In this document: piece after piece, positions 35,386 to 43,941 of the stretch
How the letters are laid out: every line of letters starts with the position of its first letter
Numbering within the stretch: position 1 is the stretch's first letter
Assembly (NCBI GenBank): GCA_038528965.1
Contig: JBCBEC010000006.1
Span: forward strand, 186,001-250,000
Origin: Lewinella sp038528965
GTDB lineage: Bacteria > Bacteroidota > Bacteroidia > Chitinophagales > Saprospiraceae
Direction: 5' to 3'
DNA: 64,000 nt
Translations under genes and position numbers: made by a program
The notes under the pieces: generated by a model
Told to the model about the DNA's origin: nothing
Database searches by the model: none
The model's input: the letters and a program-made list of their open reading frames with translations, nothing else

Positions 35386-36726
35386 CTATCGGAATAACTG
35401 CTCCACCTTAGCAATACCCTCTGGCAGCGTAAAGACAATCACCTTATCATCAATTTGGAGTTGGAAATCACCGTCGGGAAGGTGGCTTTCATCACCACGG
35501 ATGACTCCACCAATCAAGGCGGTATCCGGAAAAGGCAGGGCACGTAGCGGCTTGCGCGTTAGCTGGTTGTTCTTCTGCACCACAAACTCAATCACCTCAG
35601 CATCTACGCCGTGCAGGCTTGTAATGGCTTCTACCTTTCCTTTGCGCACGTAGCGAAAGATATTATTGGCTGCAATCAACTTCTTATTGATCAAAGTATC
35701 CACACCAATGTTTTGGGAGATGTGTACATACTCCTTGTTCTCAACTTGAGCAATCGTCTTGTACACCCCGTGGTTTTTGGCCGTAAGGCTGGCTATGATA
35801 TTGGTCTCGGAGTTGTCTGTCAGCGCAATGAAAGCATCCATGTTATCCAGTCCTTCTTCCACCAGCAAGTCGAAATTGCTAAAGTCACCATTGATAACAA
35901 GGGTGTCAGGCAGTTCTTCCGAGAACATCTTACAGCATTCTCGGTCTTTGGCTACTAAGGTGACGTTATAGTGTTTCTCCAGGCGTTTGGCAGTAGCCTG
36001 ACTCAGCTGTGTGCCACCAAGGATCATAATATTCTTCACCTTGACTTGGCGGCGGTCTACAATCCGGCGCAGGCTTTCAATGTGTTGCTTTTTGGTGATA
36101 AAGTAGACGTGGTCATTGGTACGCAGGAGCGTTTCTCCACGTGGGATAATCGTACGATGCCCCCTAAGAATAGCGATCGGACGTAAGTCCACCTCATCAG
36201 TGAATTCGTGTATATCTCGCAATGGAATACCAATGAGCGGAGAAGATTCGTCGAGGGTAATCCCGACCAGACTGATTCGACCTTCCTCAAATTCAAAAAT
36301 ATCCGTGAAGTAGGCTTGCTTGACTAGTCGGCCAATCTCTTCAGCGGCCAGGAAGACTGGAGAGATCAGGTTATCCACTCCTAACTCAACGAAAGTATCC
36401 CTTTGAGACACCTGTAGATACTCCTTATTATTTACCCGCGCGATGGTCTTTTTAGCACCTAGCTTTTTAGCCAATATGGCCGTAATCAAGTTGGTCTTTT
36501 CGTTGGTGGTTACGGCCAATACAATACGGGCCTTCCCCGCTTCTGCCTGCTTGAGTACATCAATAGAGCCACAATCGCCTTTGATGGTGAGTACATCCAG
36601 GTGTGTGGCGGCATACTCCAACACTTCTTGATCCCGGTCAATCAGGGTAATATCTTGATTTTCGTAGGCCAACATCTCAGCCAGGTGAAAACCAACATCT
36701 CCTGCGCCCGCTATGATAATTTTCAT
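35386..36726 (-). CDS. trkA: Trk system potassium transporter TrkA
   Basis: TrkA is the cytosolic NAD(H)-binding gating subunit of the Trk potassium channel. The 446-residue protein has the usual two tandem RCK units, each with RCK_N and RCK_C: the first starts MKIIIAGAGDVGFHLAEML and the second near MILGGTQLSQATAKRLEKHY. The second GxGxxG is degenerate (GGTQLSQ), as often seen. The frame extends to a GTG at 36750, but ATG at 36726 matches the conserved start. No trkH gene is adjacent in the window. Confidence 0.93.
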   Translation of the reverse strand: MKIIIAGAGDVGFHLAEMLAYENQDITLIDRDQEVLEYAATHLDVLTIKGDCGSIDVLKQAEAGKARIVLAVTTNEKTNLITAILAKKLGAKKTIARVNNKEYLQVSQRDTFVELGVDNLISPVFLAAEEIGRLVKQAYFTDIFEFEEGRISLVGITLDESSPLIGIPLRDIHEFTDEVDLRPIAILRGHRTIIPRGETLLRTNDHVYFITKKQHIESLRRIVDRRQVKVKNIMILGGTQLSQATAKRLEKHYNVTLVAKDRECCKMFSEELPDTLVINGDFSNFDLLVEEGLDNMDAFIALTDNSETNIIASLTAKNHGVYKTIAQVENKEYVHISQNIGVDTLINKKLIAANNIFRYVRKGKVEAITSLHGVDAEVIEFVVQKNNQLTRKPLRALPFPDTALIGGVIRGDESHLPDGDFQLQIDDKVIVFTLPEGIAKVEQLFR

Positions 36727-36730
36727 GGCG

Positions 36731-36760
36731 CAAAAATAAGTGTAAAGCACATGAAATCAA
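36731..36760 (-). promoter_or_regulatory. Bacteroidota-type promoter for trkA
   Basis: On the reverse strand, TTG at 36760-36758 and TATTTTTG at 36738-36731 are 19 bp apart. Only 4 bp lie between the -7 box and the ATG at 36726, so the transcript would be leaderless or almost so. Confidence 0.5.
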
Positions 36761-36902
36761 CAGATTTTTTGCGTTGCCGCCACATTTTCAGTACTTTAAA
36801 CGTTAAGAATAATAGAGGGGTACTAATGCATTAGGGTACTTCCGATGAGCACCTTTTTTTCACCCCAACGCCACTGTGTTTTTGGTCTAAACTTTCATCC
36901 CC

Positions 36903-37364
36903 ATGAAGATTCTAATGGTTTGTCTCGGTAATATTTGTCGCAGTCCTCTCGCTGAGGGTATTCTCCAAGCGAAAGCCCAGACCCACAACCTCCCTTGGCA
37001 GGTAGATTCTGCCGGCACCGGTGCCTACCACGTTGGTGAGCAGCCGGATCCTCGTTCGCAAGCTGTGGCCCACAAGTATGGCTTAGATATTAGCACGCAG
37101 CGTGCACGCCAGTTTAAAGCATCAGATTTTGATCGCTTTGATTTGATCTTTGCCATGGATAGCCGTAATTACCAGAATATTCTGCGCCTGGCAAAGGACG
37201 AAGAGCAGCGAGAACGTGTAAAGCTCATCCTGGAATTTACGGGCTCGCACGAGCGTAATGTACCGGATCCGTATTGGGACGACAACGGCTTTGAGCACGT
37301 CTACCAGCTGCTGGATACCGCTTGTGAGCGCATCGTAGATATTGTTGGTGAAAAGGTAAGCTAG
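36903..37364 (+). CDS. Low-molecular-weight protein tyrosine phosphatase
   Basis: The 153-residue cytosolic phosphatase has the P-loop CLGNICRSPLAEG (C7-x5-R13) and the general-acid loop VPDPYWDDNGFEHVY. Length and layout are those of bacterial LMW-PTPs such as YfkJ or YwlE-type enzymes, which dephosphorylate Tyr or Arg residues. The start is ATG at 36903. It is divergent from trkA. Confidence 0.92.
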   Translation: MKILMVCLGNICRSPLAEGILQAKAQTHNLPWQVDSAGTGAYHVGEQPDPRSQAVAHKYGLDISTQRARQFKASDFDRFDLIFAMDSRNYQNILRLAKDEEQRERVKLILEFTGSHERNVPDPYWDDNGFEHVYQLLDTACERIVDIVGEKVS

Positions 37365-37412
37365 ACCGGTTACCTTGTGGGTGCATTGTGCATTAATTGC
37401 TAAAAGCCCAAT

Positions 37413-38582
37413 ATGCGTCCAGTTCTCCAATCCATTGTTCTACTCTTTTCATTGCTTGGTTTTCTTGAGGTGGCATCTGCCCAAAAGGAAACACTGATCT
37501 ATCCTTATGCCTACCAAAATCAATGGGGGCTAGTAGACGAAAATCGAACGGTCCTGTTGTCCCCAAGCCTCGACTCGATTGGCTTCTTCTCTATCTATAA
37601 TCCAGAGGCTGTTTTTCCCCGTTTGGCCGTAGCCTTAGAAGACGATAAGCTTGGTGTTATAAATACCGCCGGAGAATGGGTACTAAAGCCTAAAGTAGAT
37701 AGCATTGGCCTAAACCACTATTACGTCAAGGGATTAGCCTGGGTGGTCCGTAAGGGTAAGTATGGCCTGATGGACTTCAATGGTAGCGAAGCCCAATGGC
37801 GCATTAAGCCACGCTTCACCGAAGTAAGTAGGTTCAGGGGGCGAAAGGTGGCGGTAGCTGCTGTGGCAATTGATGGCCGCTGGGGTGTAGTCAATAGCGA
37901 CGGAAAATGGGTAGCAAAATGCAAATATGATTCCGCCGAATTACTTTACGACTTTACCGATTACCCCGATATTAAATTGACCAAGGGGGAACAAACCACC
38001 TACATTGATGCACTTGGGAATACCCGAGAAGCAACAGACATTAACTGGGAAGACGAGGAGATCTATTTTGAAGACAGTATGATCGAGGATATGCCCCAGG
38101 AAACCAGGCGGGAGCATCGGATTACAAAACAGATTTTAGCCGGTGGCAGGGAGCGAGTAACCTTAGAAGTGTCTGCCGCAGGTGGCCCTTATCAGCGTGT
38201 GGAATTTCGAACAATTGAGCCCGGATATACCATTTTCAATGTGGTAGTGGATGAAAATAGAATTCCTTTACGTATCAAATACGTATTGGTGCAAAAGGAT
38301 GATAAATTCGGCTTCTGGGGGCCAGAGGGGCTGATTGCACCCGGCGCTGTATATGACCGGATAGGTTGGACACAATCTCAGCGCTATGGTCAGTTTGCCG
38401 TTTTATACCGCAATGGCTTAAAGGGCCTTGCCCGCGTAAACGGAGAACCTTTTATCCCAGCTGTCTTTAGCACCCTCGACGTACGAGGCTTCCTCTTTGT
38501 CTATACACACCCTGATGGCTATCGCGGATATGCCGATGATCAAGGCCGAGTATTTATACCGCAAGAGGTTATTTTGGAGTAG
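37413..38582 (+). CDS. WG-repeat-containing secreted protein
   Basis: The 389-residue protein has a signal peptide (residues 1-23, ending ASA). Repeats of the WG type are visible: QNQWGLVDENRTVLL, DDKLGVINTAGEWVLKP, KGKYGLMDFNGSEAQWR, DGRWGVVNSDGKWVAKC, and late copies DDKFGFWGPEGLIAPG and LKGLARVNGEPFIPA. WG proteins are beta-structured; their function is unknown. It lies 48 bp after the phosphatase gene, so co-transcription is likely. Confidence 0.82.
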   Translation: MRPVLQSIVLLFSLLGFLEVASAQKETLIYPYAYQNQWGLVDENRTVLLSPSLDSIGFFSIYNPEAVFPRLAVALEDDKLGVINTAGEWVLKPKVDSIGLNHYYVKGLAWVVRKGKYGLMDFNGSEAQWRIKPRFTEVSRFRGRKVAVAAVAIDGRWGVVNSDGKWVAKCKYDSAELLYDFTDYPDIKLTKGEQTTYIDALGNTREATDINWEDEEIYFEDSMIEDMPQETRREHRITKQILAGGRERVTLEVSAAGGPYQRVEFRTIEPGYTIFNVVVDENRIPLRIKYVLVQKDDKFGFWGPEGLIAPGAVYDRIGWTQSQRYGQFAVLYRNGLKGLARVNGEPFIPAVFSTLDVRGFLFVYTHPDGYRGYADDQGRVFIPQEVILE

Positions 38583-38824
38583 GGGTAAGCAATCAAAGTC
38601 AAACATTCCGCCGGCTTGTTTTATAGCGGCATGAATTACACGAAACCAATGAGCCTCGCAATTGACTGTTCCAATGCCTCAGCCACCTTCTAGATCGGCT
38701 TTATCTTCTACCAACAACCCACCTCCAAACAAAATCATTGTTCCCCCTTAGTGTAATTATCACACATTAATTTATACCTTAGCCTCCTCACAGAATTTTT
38801 GATGGCAACTTAATAACAAAAGGC

Positions 38825-40549
38825 ATGTTTTTTAACTCACAGGGTAAGGCCGAGGTGACCTATGATGCTATTGTAGTTGGTTCGGGTATCAGTGGTGGTT
38901 GGGCCGCTAAAGAACTGTGCGAAAAAGGACTTAAAACCTTGGTCCTTGAGCGCGGGCGCAACGTACGTCATGGCGAATATCCTACCGCAGGAAATGATCC
39001 TTGGGATTACGAAGCCGGGGAACGCGTACCCTCGGAGGAAGTAGAAAAGCACTACAGCAAACAGAATCGGACCGGTTATACCGTGCGTCAATCGCAGAAG
39101 CATTGGTTTGTTAAGGATGATGAGCACCCCTATACCGAGGTAAAACGCTTCGATTGGATGCGGGGTTATCACACCGGTGGACGTTCTATCATGTGGGGCC
39201 GCCAGAGTTACCGCTTAAGCGACCTAGACTTCACCGCTAATGCTAAAGATGGCATTGCCGTGGATTGGCCCATTCGCTACGCTGATCTCGCGCCCTGGTA
39301 CGACTATGTGGAGACCTTTGCTGGCATCAGTGGTCAAGCGGAAGGTTTACCTCATCTACCAGACGGAAAGTTCCTACCTCCTATGGAACTCAACTGTGTA
39401 GAAAAAGAACTCAAGAAAGGCATTGCCGAAAACTTCACGGACCGGCTTTTGACCATTGGGCGTACGGCTCACTTGACAGAACCTAATCCTGAAATACACG
39501 GTACCCGTGGTAAATGTCAGTTCCGTAATCGTTGTATTAGAGGTTGTCCTTTTGGTGCCTACTTTAGTAGTAATGCGGCTACCTTGCCTGCTGCCGAAGC
39601 GACCGGCAATATGACGCTTCGACCGCATTCTGTCGTGCATTCCTTGATCCTCGACCCCGATACTGGAAAGGCCAGCGGGGTAAGAGTGATTGACGGGGAA
39701 ACCGGCGAACAACACGAATTTTTTGCGAAGATTGTCTTCCTCAATGCCTCAGCCCTAGGCAGCACCTTTATTTTGATGAATACGGTGACCGATGAGTTTC
39801 CAGATGGCCTAGGCAGTAGCAGTGGCCAACTCGGACGCAACCTCATGGATCACCACTTTAAGGTAGGAGCCAGCGGCACTTACGAAGGTTATGAAGACCA
39901 GTATTACAAGGGCCGTCGCCCGAATGGTTTCTATATTCCACGTTTCCGCAATATCAATGCCGCAACGAAGCGCGATGACTATATCCGCGGCTTTGGCTAC
40001 CAAGGTGGTGGAAGTCGTACGAATTGGATGCGCGGCATCAAAGAATTGGATATGTCCTTGGGTGCTGACTTTAAGGACTCACTGGTACAGCCTGGTCCTT
40101 GGCAGCTGGGCATGAACGGTTTTGGCGAATGCCTCCCTTATGAGGATAATCGCGTTTATCTCAACCACGATGTAAAGGATATCCATGGCCTACCTACCTT
40201 AACCATTGATTGCGAGTTTAAGGACAATGAAATGGCCATGCGTAAGGATATGGCAGCGAGTGCAGCAGAAATGCTAGAAGCAGCTGGCTTCAAGGACATC
40301 AAGACCTACGATGACGGTGCAGCTCCGGGATTAGGCATCCACGAAATGGGTACCGCACGCATGGGGCGCGACCGCAAGTCCAGCGTACTGAACGAATGGA
40401 ACCAAATATGGGATGCACCAAATGTGTTTGTCACCGATGGAGCAGCCATGACTTCGGCCGCTTGCCAGAATCCGTCCTTGACGTATATGGCACTGACGGC
40501 ACGAGCAGCTGACTATGCCGTGCAGGAACTCAAAAAAATGAATCTCTAA
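38825..40549 (+). CDS. GMC family oxidoreductase
   Basis: The 574-residue FAD enzyme of the glucose-methanol-choline type has an N-terminal dinucleotide-binding VVGSGISGGWAAKELCEKGL, the GMC phrases GGRSIMWGRQSYRL and AALPAA-like AATLPAAEATG, a conserved His in GLGIHEMGTARMG, and the C-terminal FAD-contacting VTDGAAMTSAACQNPSLTYM. A CQFRNRCIRGC four-Cys-like segment (about residues 234-244) recalls members of the gluconate 2-dehydrogenase branch. It is paired with the Tat-exported small subunit 11 bp downstream. The substrate is a sugar or polyol, unspecified. Confidence 0.9.
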   Translation: MFFNSQGKAEVTYDAIVVGSGISGGWAAKELCEKGLKTLVLERGRNVRHGEYPTAGNDPWDYEAGERVPSEEVEKHYSKQNRTGYTVRQSQKHWFVKDDEHPYTEVKRFDWMRGYHTGGRSIMWGRQSYRLSDLDFTANAKDGIAVDWPIRYADLAPWYDYVETFAGISGQAEGLPHLPDGKFLPPMELNCVEKELKKGIAENFTDRLLTIGRTAHLTEPNPEIHGTRGKCQFRNRCIRGCPFGAYFSSNAATLPAAEATGNMTLRPHSVVHSLILDPDTGKASGVRVIDGETGEQHEFFAKIVFLNASALGSTFILMNTVTDEFPDGLGSSSGQLGRNLMDHHFKVGASGTYEGYEDQYYKGRRPNGFYIPRFRNINAATKRDDYIRGFGYQGGGSRTNWMRGIKELDMSLGADFKDSLVQPGPWQLGMNGFGECLPYEDNRVYLNHDVKDIHGLPTLTIDCEFKDNEMAMRKDMAASAAEMLEAAGFKDIKTYDDGAAPGLGIHEMGTARMGRDRKSSVLNEWNQIWDAPNVFVTDGAAMTSAACQNPSLTYMALTARAADYAVQELKKMNL

Positions 40550-40560
40550 ACAACTCGAAA

Positions 40561-41169
40561 ATGGATCGCAGAGACGTACTAAAATATACGGCCTACCTAA
40601 CCGGCTACGCCGTGACCGCTCCACTGACGAGTGCAATACTGAGCGGCTGTAAATCAGAACCAGCAGCACCCGATTTTATACCCTCCTTCTTCACCGCGGA
40701 AGAATATCCAGCGGTGCGCCAGATGGCGGAGCTCATGCTTCCCCAAACCGATACTCCGGGAGCAGGCGAATTGGGTATACCGCAATTTGTGGATAAGGTT
40801 TTGAGCACCTTTACAAAGCCAAAAGACCAAGAACGGCTACGTACTGGTCTAAACACCTGGTTGGGCAGTGTCGCCAATGAGGGAGGCTCTCCTTATGCCG
40901 ACTTGGGCGCAGAAGATCAACTCCGTATCCTAAACGAACTAGACACCACCAGCAAAGCTTCTGCTGAAGAGCTGGAAGGTTTGGGTCTTAGCAAGGAAGA
41001 GAAAAAGGAGCGGACCCCCTGGTGGTTAGATTTAAAAGGATTAATCATTGGTGGCTACTTTTCCTCGGAATATATTGGCACCGAAGTATTGGCCTATGAT
41101 CCGGTACCTGGAGCCTATCTGGGGTGTATTCCGGTTTCGGAAACTGATGGCAAGAATTGGAGCCTGTAG
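40561..41169 (+). CDS. Gluconate 2-dehydrogenase subunit 3 family protein
   Basis: The 202-residue small subunit has a twin-arginine signal, MDRRDVLKYTAYLTGYAV, ending in a lipobox LSGC (C30), so it is probably Tat-exported and lipid-anchored. The mature part has the family phrases ALMLPQTDTPGAGELGIP-like MLPQTDTPGAGELG and YFSSEYIGTEVLAYDPVPG. It follows the GMC gene at 11 bp. The folded GMC subunit, which has no signal of its own, may ride the Tat pathway bound to it (inference). Confidence 0.9.
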   Translation: MDRRDVLKYTAYLTGYAVTAPLTSAILSGCKSEPAAPDFIPSFFTAEEYPAVRQMAELMLPQTDTPGAGELGIPQFVDKVLSTFTKPKDQERLRTGLNTWLGSVANEGGSPYADLGAEDQLRILNELDTTSKASAEELEGLGLSKEEKKERTPWWLDLKGLIIGGYFSSEYIGTEVLAYDPVPGAYLGCIPVSETDGKNWSL

Positions 41170-41197
41170 CAGGCTAATAAGCTTAAAGTTGAATAGG

Positions 41198-41232
41198 AAA
41201 CCCCTTCCGGTCTAGTACCAGAAGGGGTTTTA
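41198..41232 (+). terminator. Rho-independent terminator after the GMC operon
   Basis: AAACCCCTTC (41198-41207) pairs with GAAGGGGTTT (41221-41230); two extra G-C pairs lie inside around a short loop. A TTTTAG run follows. It stands between convergent genes. Confidence 0.88.
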
Positions 41233-41256
41233 GTATATCAAGAAGTGGGTTAGATC

Positions 41257-41625
41257 TTAACCGATCACTGCATTATCCTTAGCCATATTCCCTGCATACA
41301 ACCAGGAAGCACCAGCTAATGCTACGTCTTTCAGTAAGCCAGTAGTAGCTGCCTGATCTCCGGCCATTGCTCCTTTTAAATGTAGAGCAAAAACAAAGAT
41401 CAAAAGCATAGCCCCCAGTAAGAAGGTGGCCAATTTGTCCATCTTACCAATAAAAATGGAGACTGCGGCAGCAATTAAGCCTAAGCCCGTAAGATAGACC
41501 CAAATTGCGCCTCCTGGTAAGGGCACCATACCGGCCATAGCTTCAGCATTCATAAAGTGGAAAGCACCAAAAATGAGGAATGGAATGGCAAACAGGTATT
41601 TGCCAGCACTTAGTAATGCATTCAT
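41257..41625 (-). CDS. DoxX family membrane protein
   Basis: The 122-residue integral membrane protein has four hydrophobic helices (about 8-26, 42-60, 67-86, 98-116) and the N-terminal FAIPFLIFGAFHFMNAEAM phrase of the DoxX/DoxD-like family. Family members are linked to redox or quinone stress in some bacteria. ATG at 41625 is preferred to a TTG eight codons upstream. A near-perfect operator-like inverted repeat sits 27 bp upstream. Confidence 0.82.
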   Translation of the reverse strand: MNALLSAGKYLFAIPFLIFGAFHFMNAEAMAGMVPLPGGAIWVYLTGLGLIAAAVSIFIGKMDKLATFLLGAMLLIFVFALHLKGAMAGDQAATTGLLKDVALAGASWLYAGNMAKDNAVIG

Positions 41626-41651
41626 TTTTCGTTTCGTTTTGTTTTGCAAAC

Positions 41652-41670
41652 ACCTACAAATGATGTAGGT
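41652..41670. promoter_or_regulatory. Operator-like inverted repeat upstream of the DoxX gene
   Basis: ACCTACA at 41652-41658 and TGTAGGT at 41664-41670 are perfectly complementary around 5 bp. No T tract follows on either strand. Its position 27-45 bp before the ATG suggests a regulator-binding site. The regulator is unknown. Confidence 0.55.
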
Positions 41671-41777
41671 ACATGCACAATATTAGGGAAGTTTAACGCA
41701 AAACAAAAATTTACCTAACAATATTTTTACAAAACAATACACTACAAAAAGCAAAAAATAAAGAACTTTAAAGTAAA

Positions 41778-41811
41778 AAATCCGCATCCCTAAGTGAAGG
41801 AATGCGGATTT
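41778..41811 (-). terminator. Rho-independent terminator of clpX
   Basis: AAATCCGCATCCC (41778-41790) and GGAATGCGGATTT (41799-41811) form a 13-bp stem with one mismatch. The reverse strand continues with TTTTT. It lies 23 bp past the clpX stop. Confidence 0.88.
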
Positions 41812-41833
41812 AGAAAGCGAATGATTTTCGCTT

Positions 41834-43105
41834 TTAGGCTGCTTTCAGACGGCTCAACTTGGAGCGACTTAGCTTATCTTCAGCGTATTCTGCCGTCACC
41901 AAGAAGGAGGTTACGTCTTTTTGTCCGGGTAGCTCAAACATGGCGTCGGTCATGATGGCTTCACAGATCGAACGAAGGCCCCTTGCTCCTAGGTTAAACT
42001 CTAGCGCCTTCTCTGCAATCAGGGCAATGGCATCATCCGTGAAGGTAAGCTCAATGCTCTCCAGATCAAATAGTTTTTTGTACTGGCGCAGGAGCGAATT
42101 CTTGGGCTCGGTTAGGATACGCTGTAGTGCTTCTTTGTCCAGTGGATCGAGATAAGTGAGCACTGGCAAGCGGCCCAGCAATTCTGGAATAAGGCCAAAT
42201 GACTTAAGGTCTTGATGATTCACGTAGCTCAATAAGTTTTCGCGATCCACCTGCTCCTTTTCTTCTCCACGGAAGCCAATGACTTGGGTATTGAGGCGGC
42301 GTGCAATCACCTTCTCGATACCGTCAAATGCACCTCCGCAAACGAAGAGAATATTGCTGGTATTGATTTTCACTAACTTCTGCTCAGGGTGTTTACGCCC
42401 GCCTTGCGGTGGTACGTTTACATCTGTTCCCTCCAGCATTTTCAGCAGAGCCTGCTGTACCCCCTCACCAGATACATCACGCGTGATGCTTGGATTATCT
42501 GACTTACGAGCTACTTTATCAATCTCATCAATATATACGATACCGCGCTCGGCGGCAGCTACATCATAGTCACACACCTGCAGGAGGCGGCTCAGGATAC
42601 TCTCCACATCTTCGCCCACGTAGCCAGCCTCGGTAAATACCGTGGCATCCACAATGGCAAAAGGCACGTTGAGCATCTTGGCGATCGTCTTCGCCAACAA
42701 AGTTTTACCCGTACCCGTACGACCAACAAAGACAATATTACTCTTCTCAATCTCTACTTCATCATCACTATTGGCTCCTTGGCCTAATCGTTTGTAGTGA
42801 TTATAAACCGCTACGGAGAGTACCTTCTTGGCATCGTCTTGGCCGATGATGTACTCGTCTAGCCGTTGCTTGAGCTCCTGTGGATTATACTGGATAGCCT
42901 GACTGTAGGATTCTTTATTCTGGCCTTTCCCTGAGTAGTTAGGGCTTGGTGCGGCGCCTCCATAAAGCTCCTCTTGGACAATCTCGCTAGCCTGCTCTAC
43001 GCAGACCTCGCAAATGTGTCCTTCTATACCGGCAATCAGAATCATTGCTTCTGATTTGTCGCGGCCACAGAAAGAGCAGCGATAGTTTTGTTTTGTACGA
43101 CGCAT
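41834..43105 (-). CDS. clpX: ATP-dependent protease ATPase subunit ClpX
   Basis: ClpX unfolds tagged substrates and feeds them to ClpP. The 423-residue protein has an N-terminal zinc domain (CSFCGRDKSEAMI, then GHICEVC; C4), a Walker A GRTGTGKTLLAK, pore loop AGYVGEDVE, Walker B IVYIDEIDKVARK and the sensor region FGLIPELLGRLPVLTYL. Length is normal. The start is ATG at 43105. It is the last gene of tig-clpP-clpX, with a hairpin in the clpP-clpX spacer. Confidence 0.97.
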   Translation of the reverse strand: MRRTKQNYRCSFCGRDKSEAMILIAGIEGHICEVCVEQASEIVQEELYGGAAPSPNYSGKGQNKESYSQAIQYNPQELKQRLDEYIIGQDDAKKVLSVAVYNHYKRLGQGANSDDEVEIEKSNIVFVGRTGTGKTLLAKTIAKMLNVPFAIVDATVFTEAGYVGEDVESILSRLLQVCDYDVAAAERGIVYIDEIDKVARKSDNPSITRDVSGEGVQQALLKMLEGTDVNVPPQGGRKHPEQKLVKINTSNILFVCGGAFDGIEKVIARRLNTQVIGFRGEEKEQVDRENLLSYVNHQDLKSFGLIPELLGRLPVLTYLDPLDKEALQRILTEPKNSLLRQYKKLFDLESIELTFTDDAIALIAEKALEFNLGARGLRSICEAIMTDAMFELPGQKDVTSFLVTAEYAEDKLSRSKLSRLKAA

Positions 43106-43126
43106 TGCTATTCTTTAAATTTAAAA

Positions 43127-43162
43127 AGAACCCACACTAAAGATACGGTTAATGTGGGTTCT
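43127..43162 (-). terminator. Hairpin between clpP and clpX, partial terminator
   Basis: AGAACCCACA at 43127-43136 and TGTGGGTTCT at 43153-43162 form a 10-bp stem with a 16-nt loop. On the reverse strand the stem is followed by TTTT then AAATTT. It lies in the 71-bp spacer and may reduce read-through from clpP into clpX, which would give different levels of the two proteins. Confidence 0.7.
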
Positions 43163-43176
43163 CCGCTAGTAGGTCC

Positions 43177-43887
43177 TTATTTCTTATCGTCAGAAGTCTG
43201 TCGTACCAGTACTTCGTCAACTAAACCATACGCTTTTGCATCCGTTGCTACCATCCAGTTATCACGATCACAATCTTTCTCGATTGTCTCATAATCCTGA
43301 CCGGTGTGGTTAGCTAAGATATCGTAAAGCTCTTTTTGCATTTGCTTGATGAGCTTGTAGCTGATTTCCATATCAGAAACCTGTCCCTGCATACCACCTA
43401 ATGGCTGGTGAATCATCACGCGGCTGTGAGGTAAACAAGTACGCTTGCCCTTAGTTCCAGCAGCCAACAATACGGCGCCCATAGAAGCAGCCAGACCGGT
43501 ACAGATCGTACCTACATCCGGTGAAACGTACTGCATGGTGTCATAGATACCCAATCCAGCGATAACAGATCCACCAGGGCTGTTGATGAACATTTGTACA
43601 TCACGCTTTGGGTCAGTGGATTCGAGGAAGAGCATCTGTGCTTGGATAACGTTGGCCACGTAGTCATTCACGGGAACACCCATGAAGATAATGCGGTCCA
43701 TCATCAAACGGCTAAATACATCCAGACCAACGATGTTCATCTGGCGTTCTTCAATTACGTTTGGGGTAAAGGCTTGAATATTGGGTGCCAAAACCGGGGC
43801 GGTTTTCTCGGCGTATCGCTCTAGATGCATGCTACTCATACCTAAGTGCTTGGTAGCATACTTCATGAATTCATCCTTGTGAAACAT
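43177..43887 (-). CDS. clpP: ATP-dependent Clp protease proteolytic subunit
   Basis: The 236-residue ClpP has all three catalytic residues: Ser in GLAASMGAVLL, His in SRVMIHQPLGG, Asp in DCDRDNWMVATDAKAYGL. The first ~40 residues are a N-terminal extension before the family core (IERQMNI-like EERQMNIVGL), likely processed in the mature particle. The start is ATG at 43887. It sits in the conserved order tig-clpP-clpX. Confidence 0.97.
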   Translation of the reverse strand: MFHKDEFMKYATKHLGMSSMHLERYAEKTAPVLAPNIQAFTPNVIEERQMNIVGLDVFSRLMMDRIIFMGVPVNDYVANVIQAQMLFLESTDPKRDVQMFINSPGGSVIAGLGIYDTMQYVSPDVGTICTGLAASMGAVLLAAGTKGKRTCLPHSRVMIHQPLGGMQGQVSDMEISYKLIKQMQKELYDILANHTGQDYETIEKDCDRDNWMVATDAKAYGLVDEVLVRQTSDDKK

Positions 43888-43941
43888 TCGCGTTGTTTTT
43901 AATTACTCTCTATTAACAATAAGCACCCCCGGAGGTTGACT

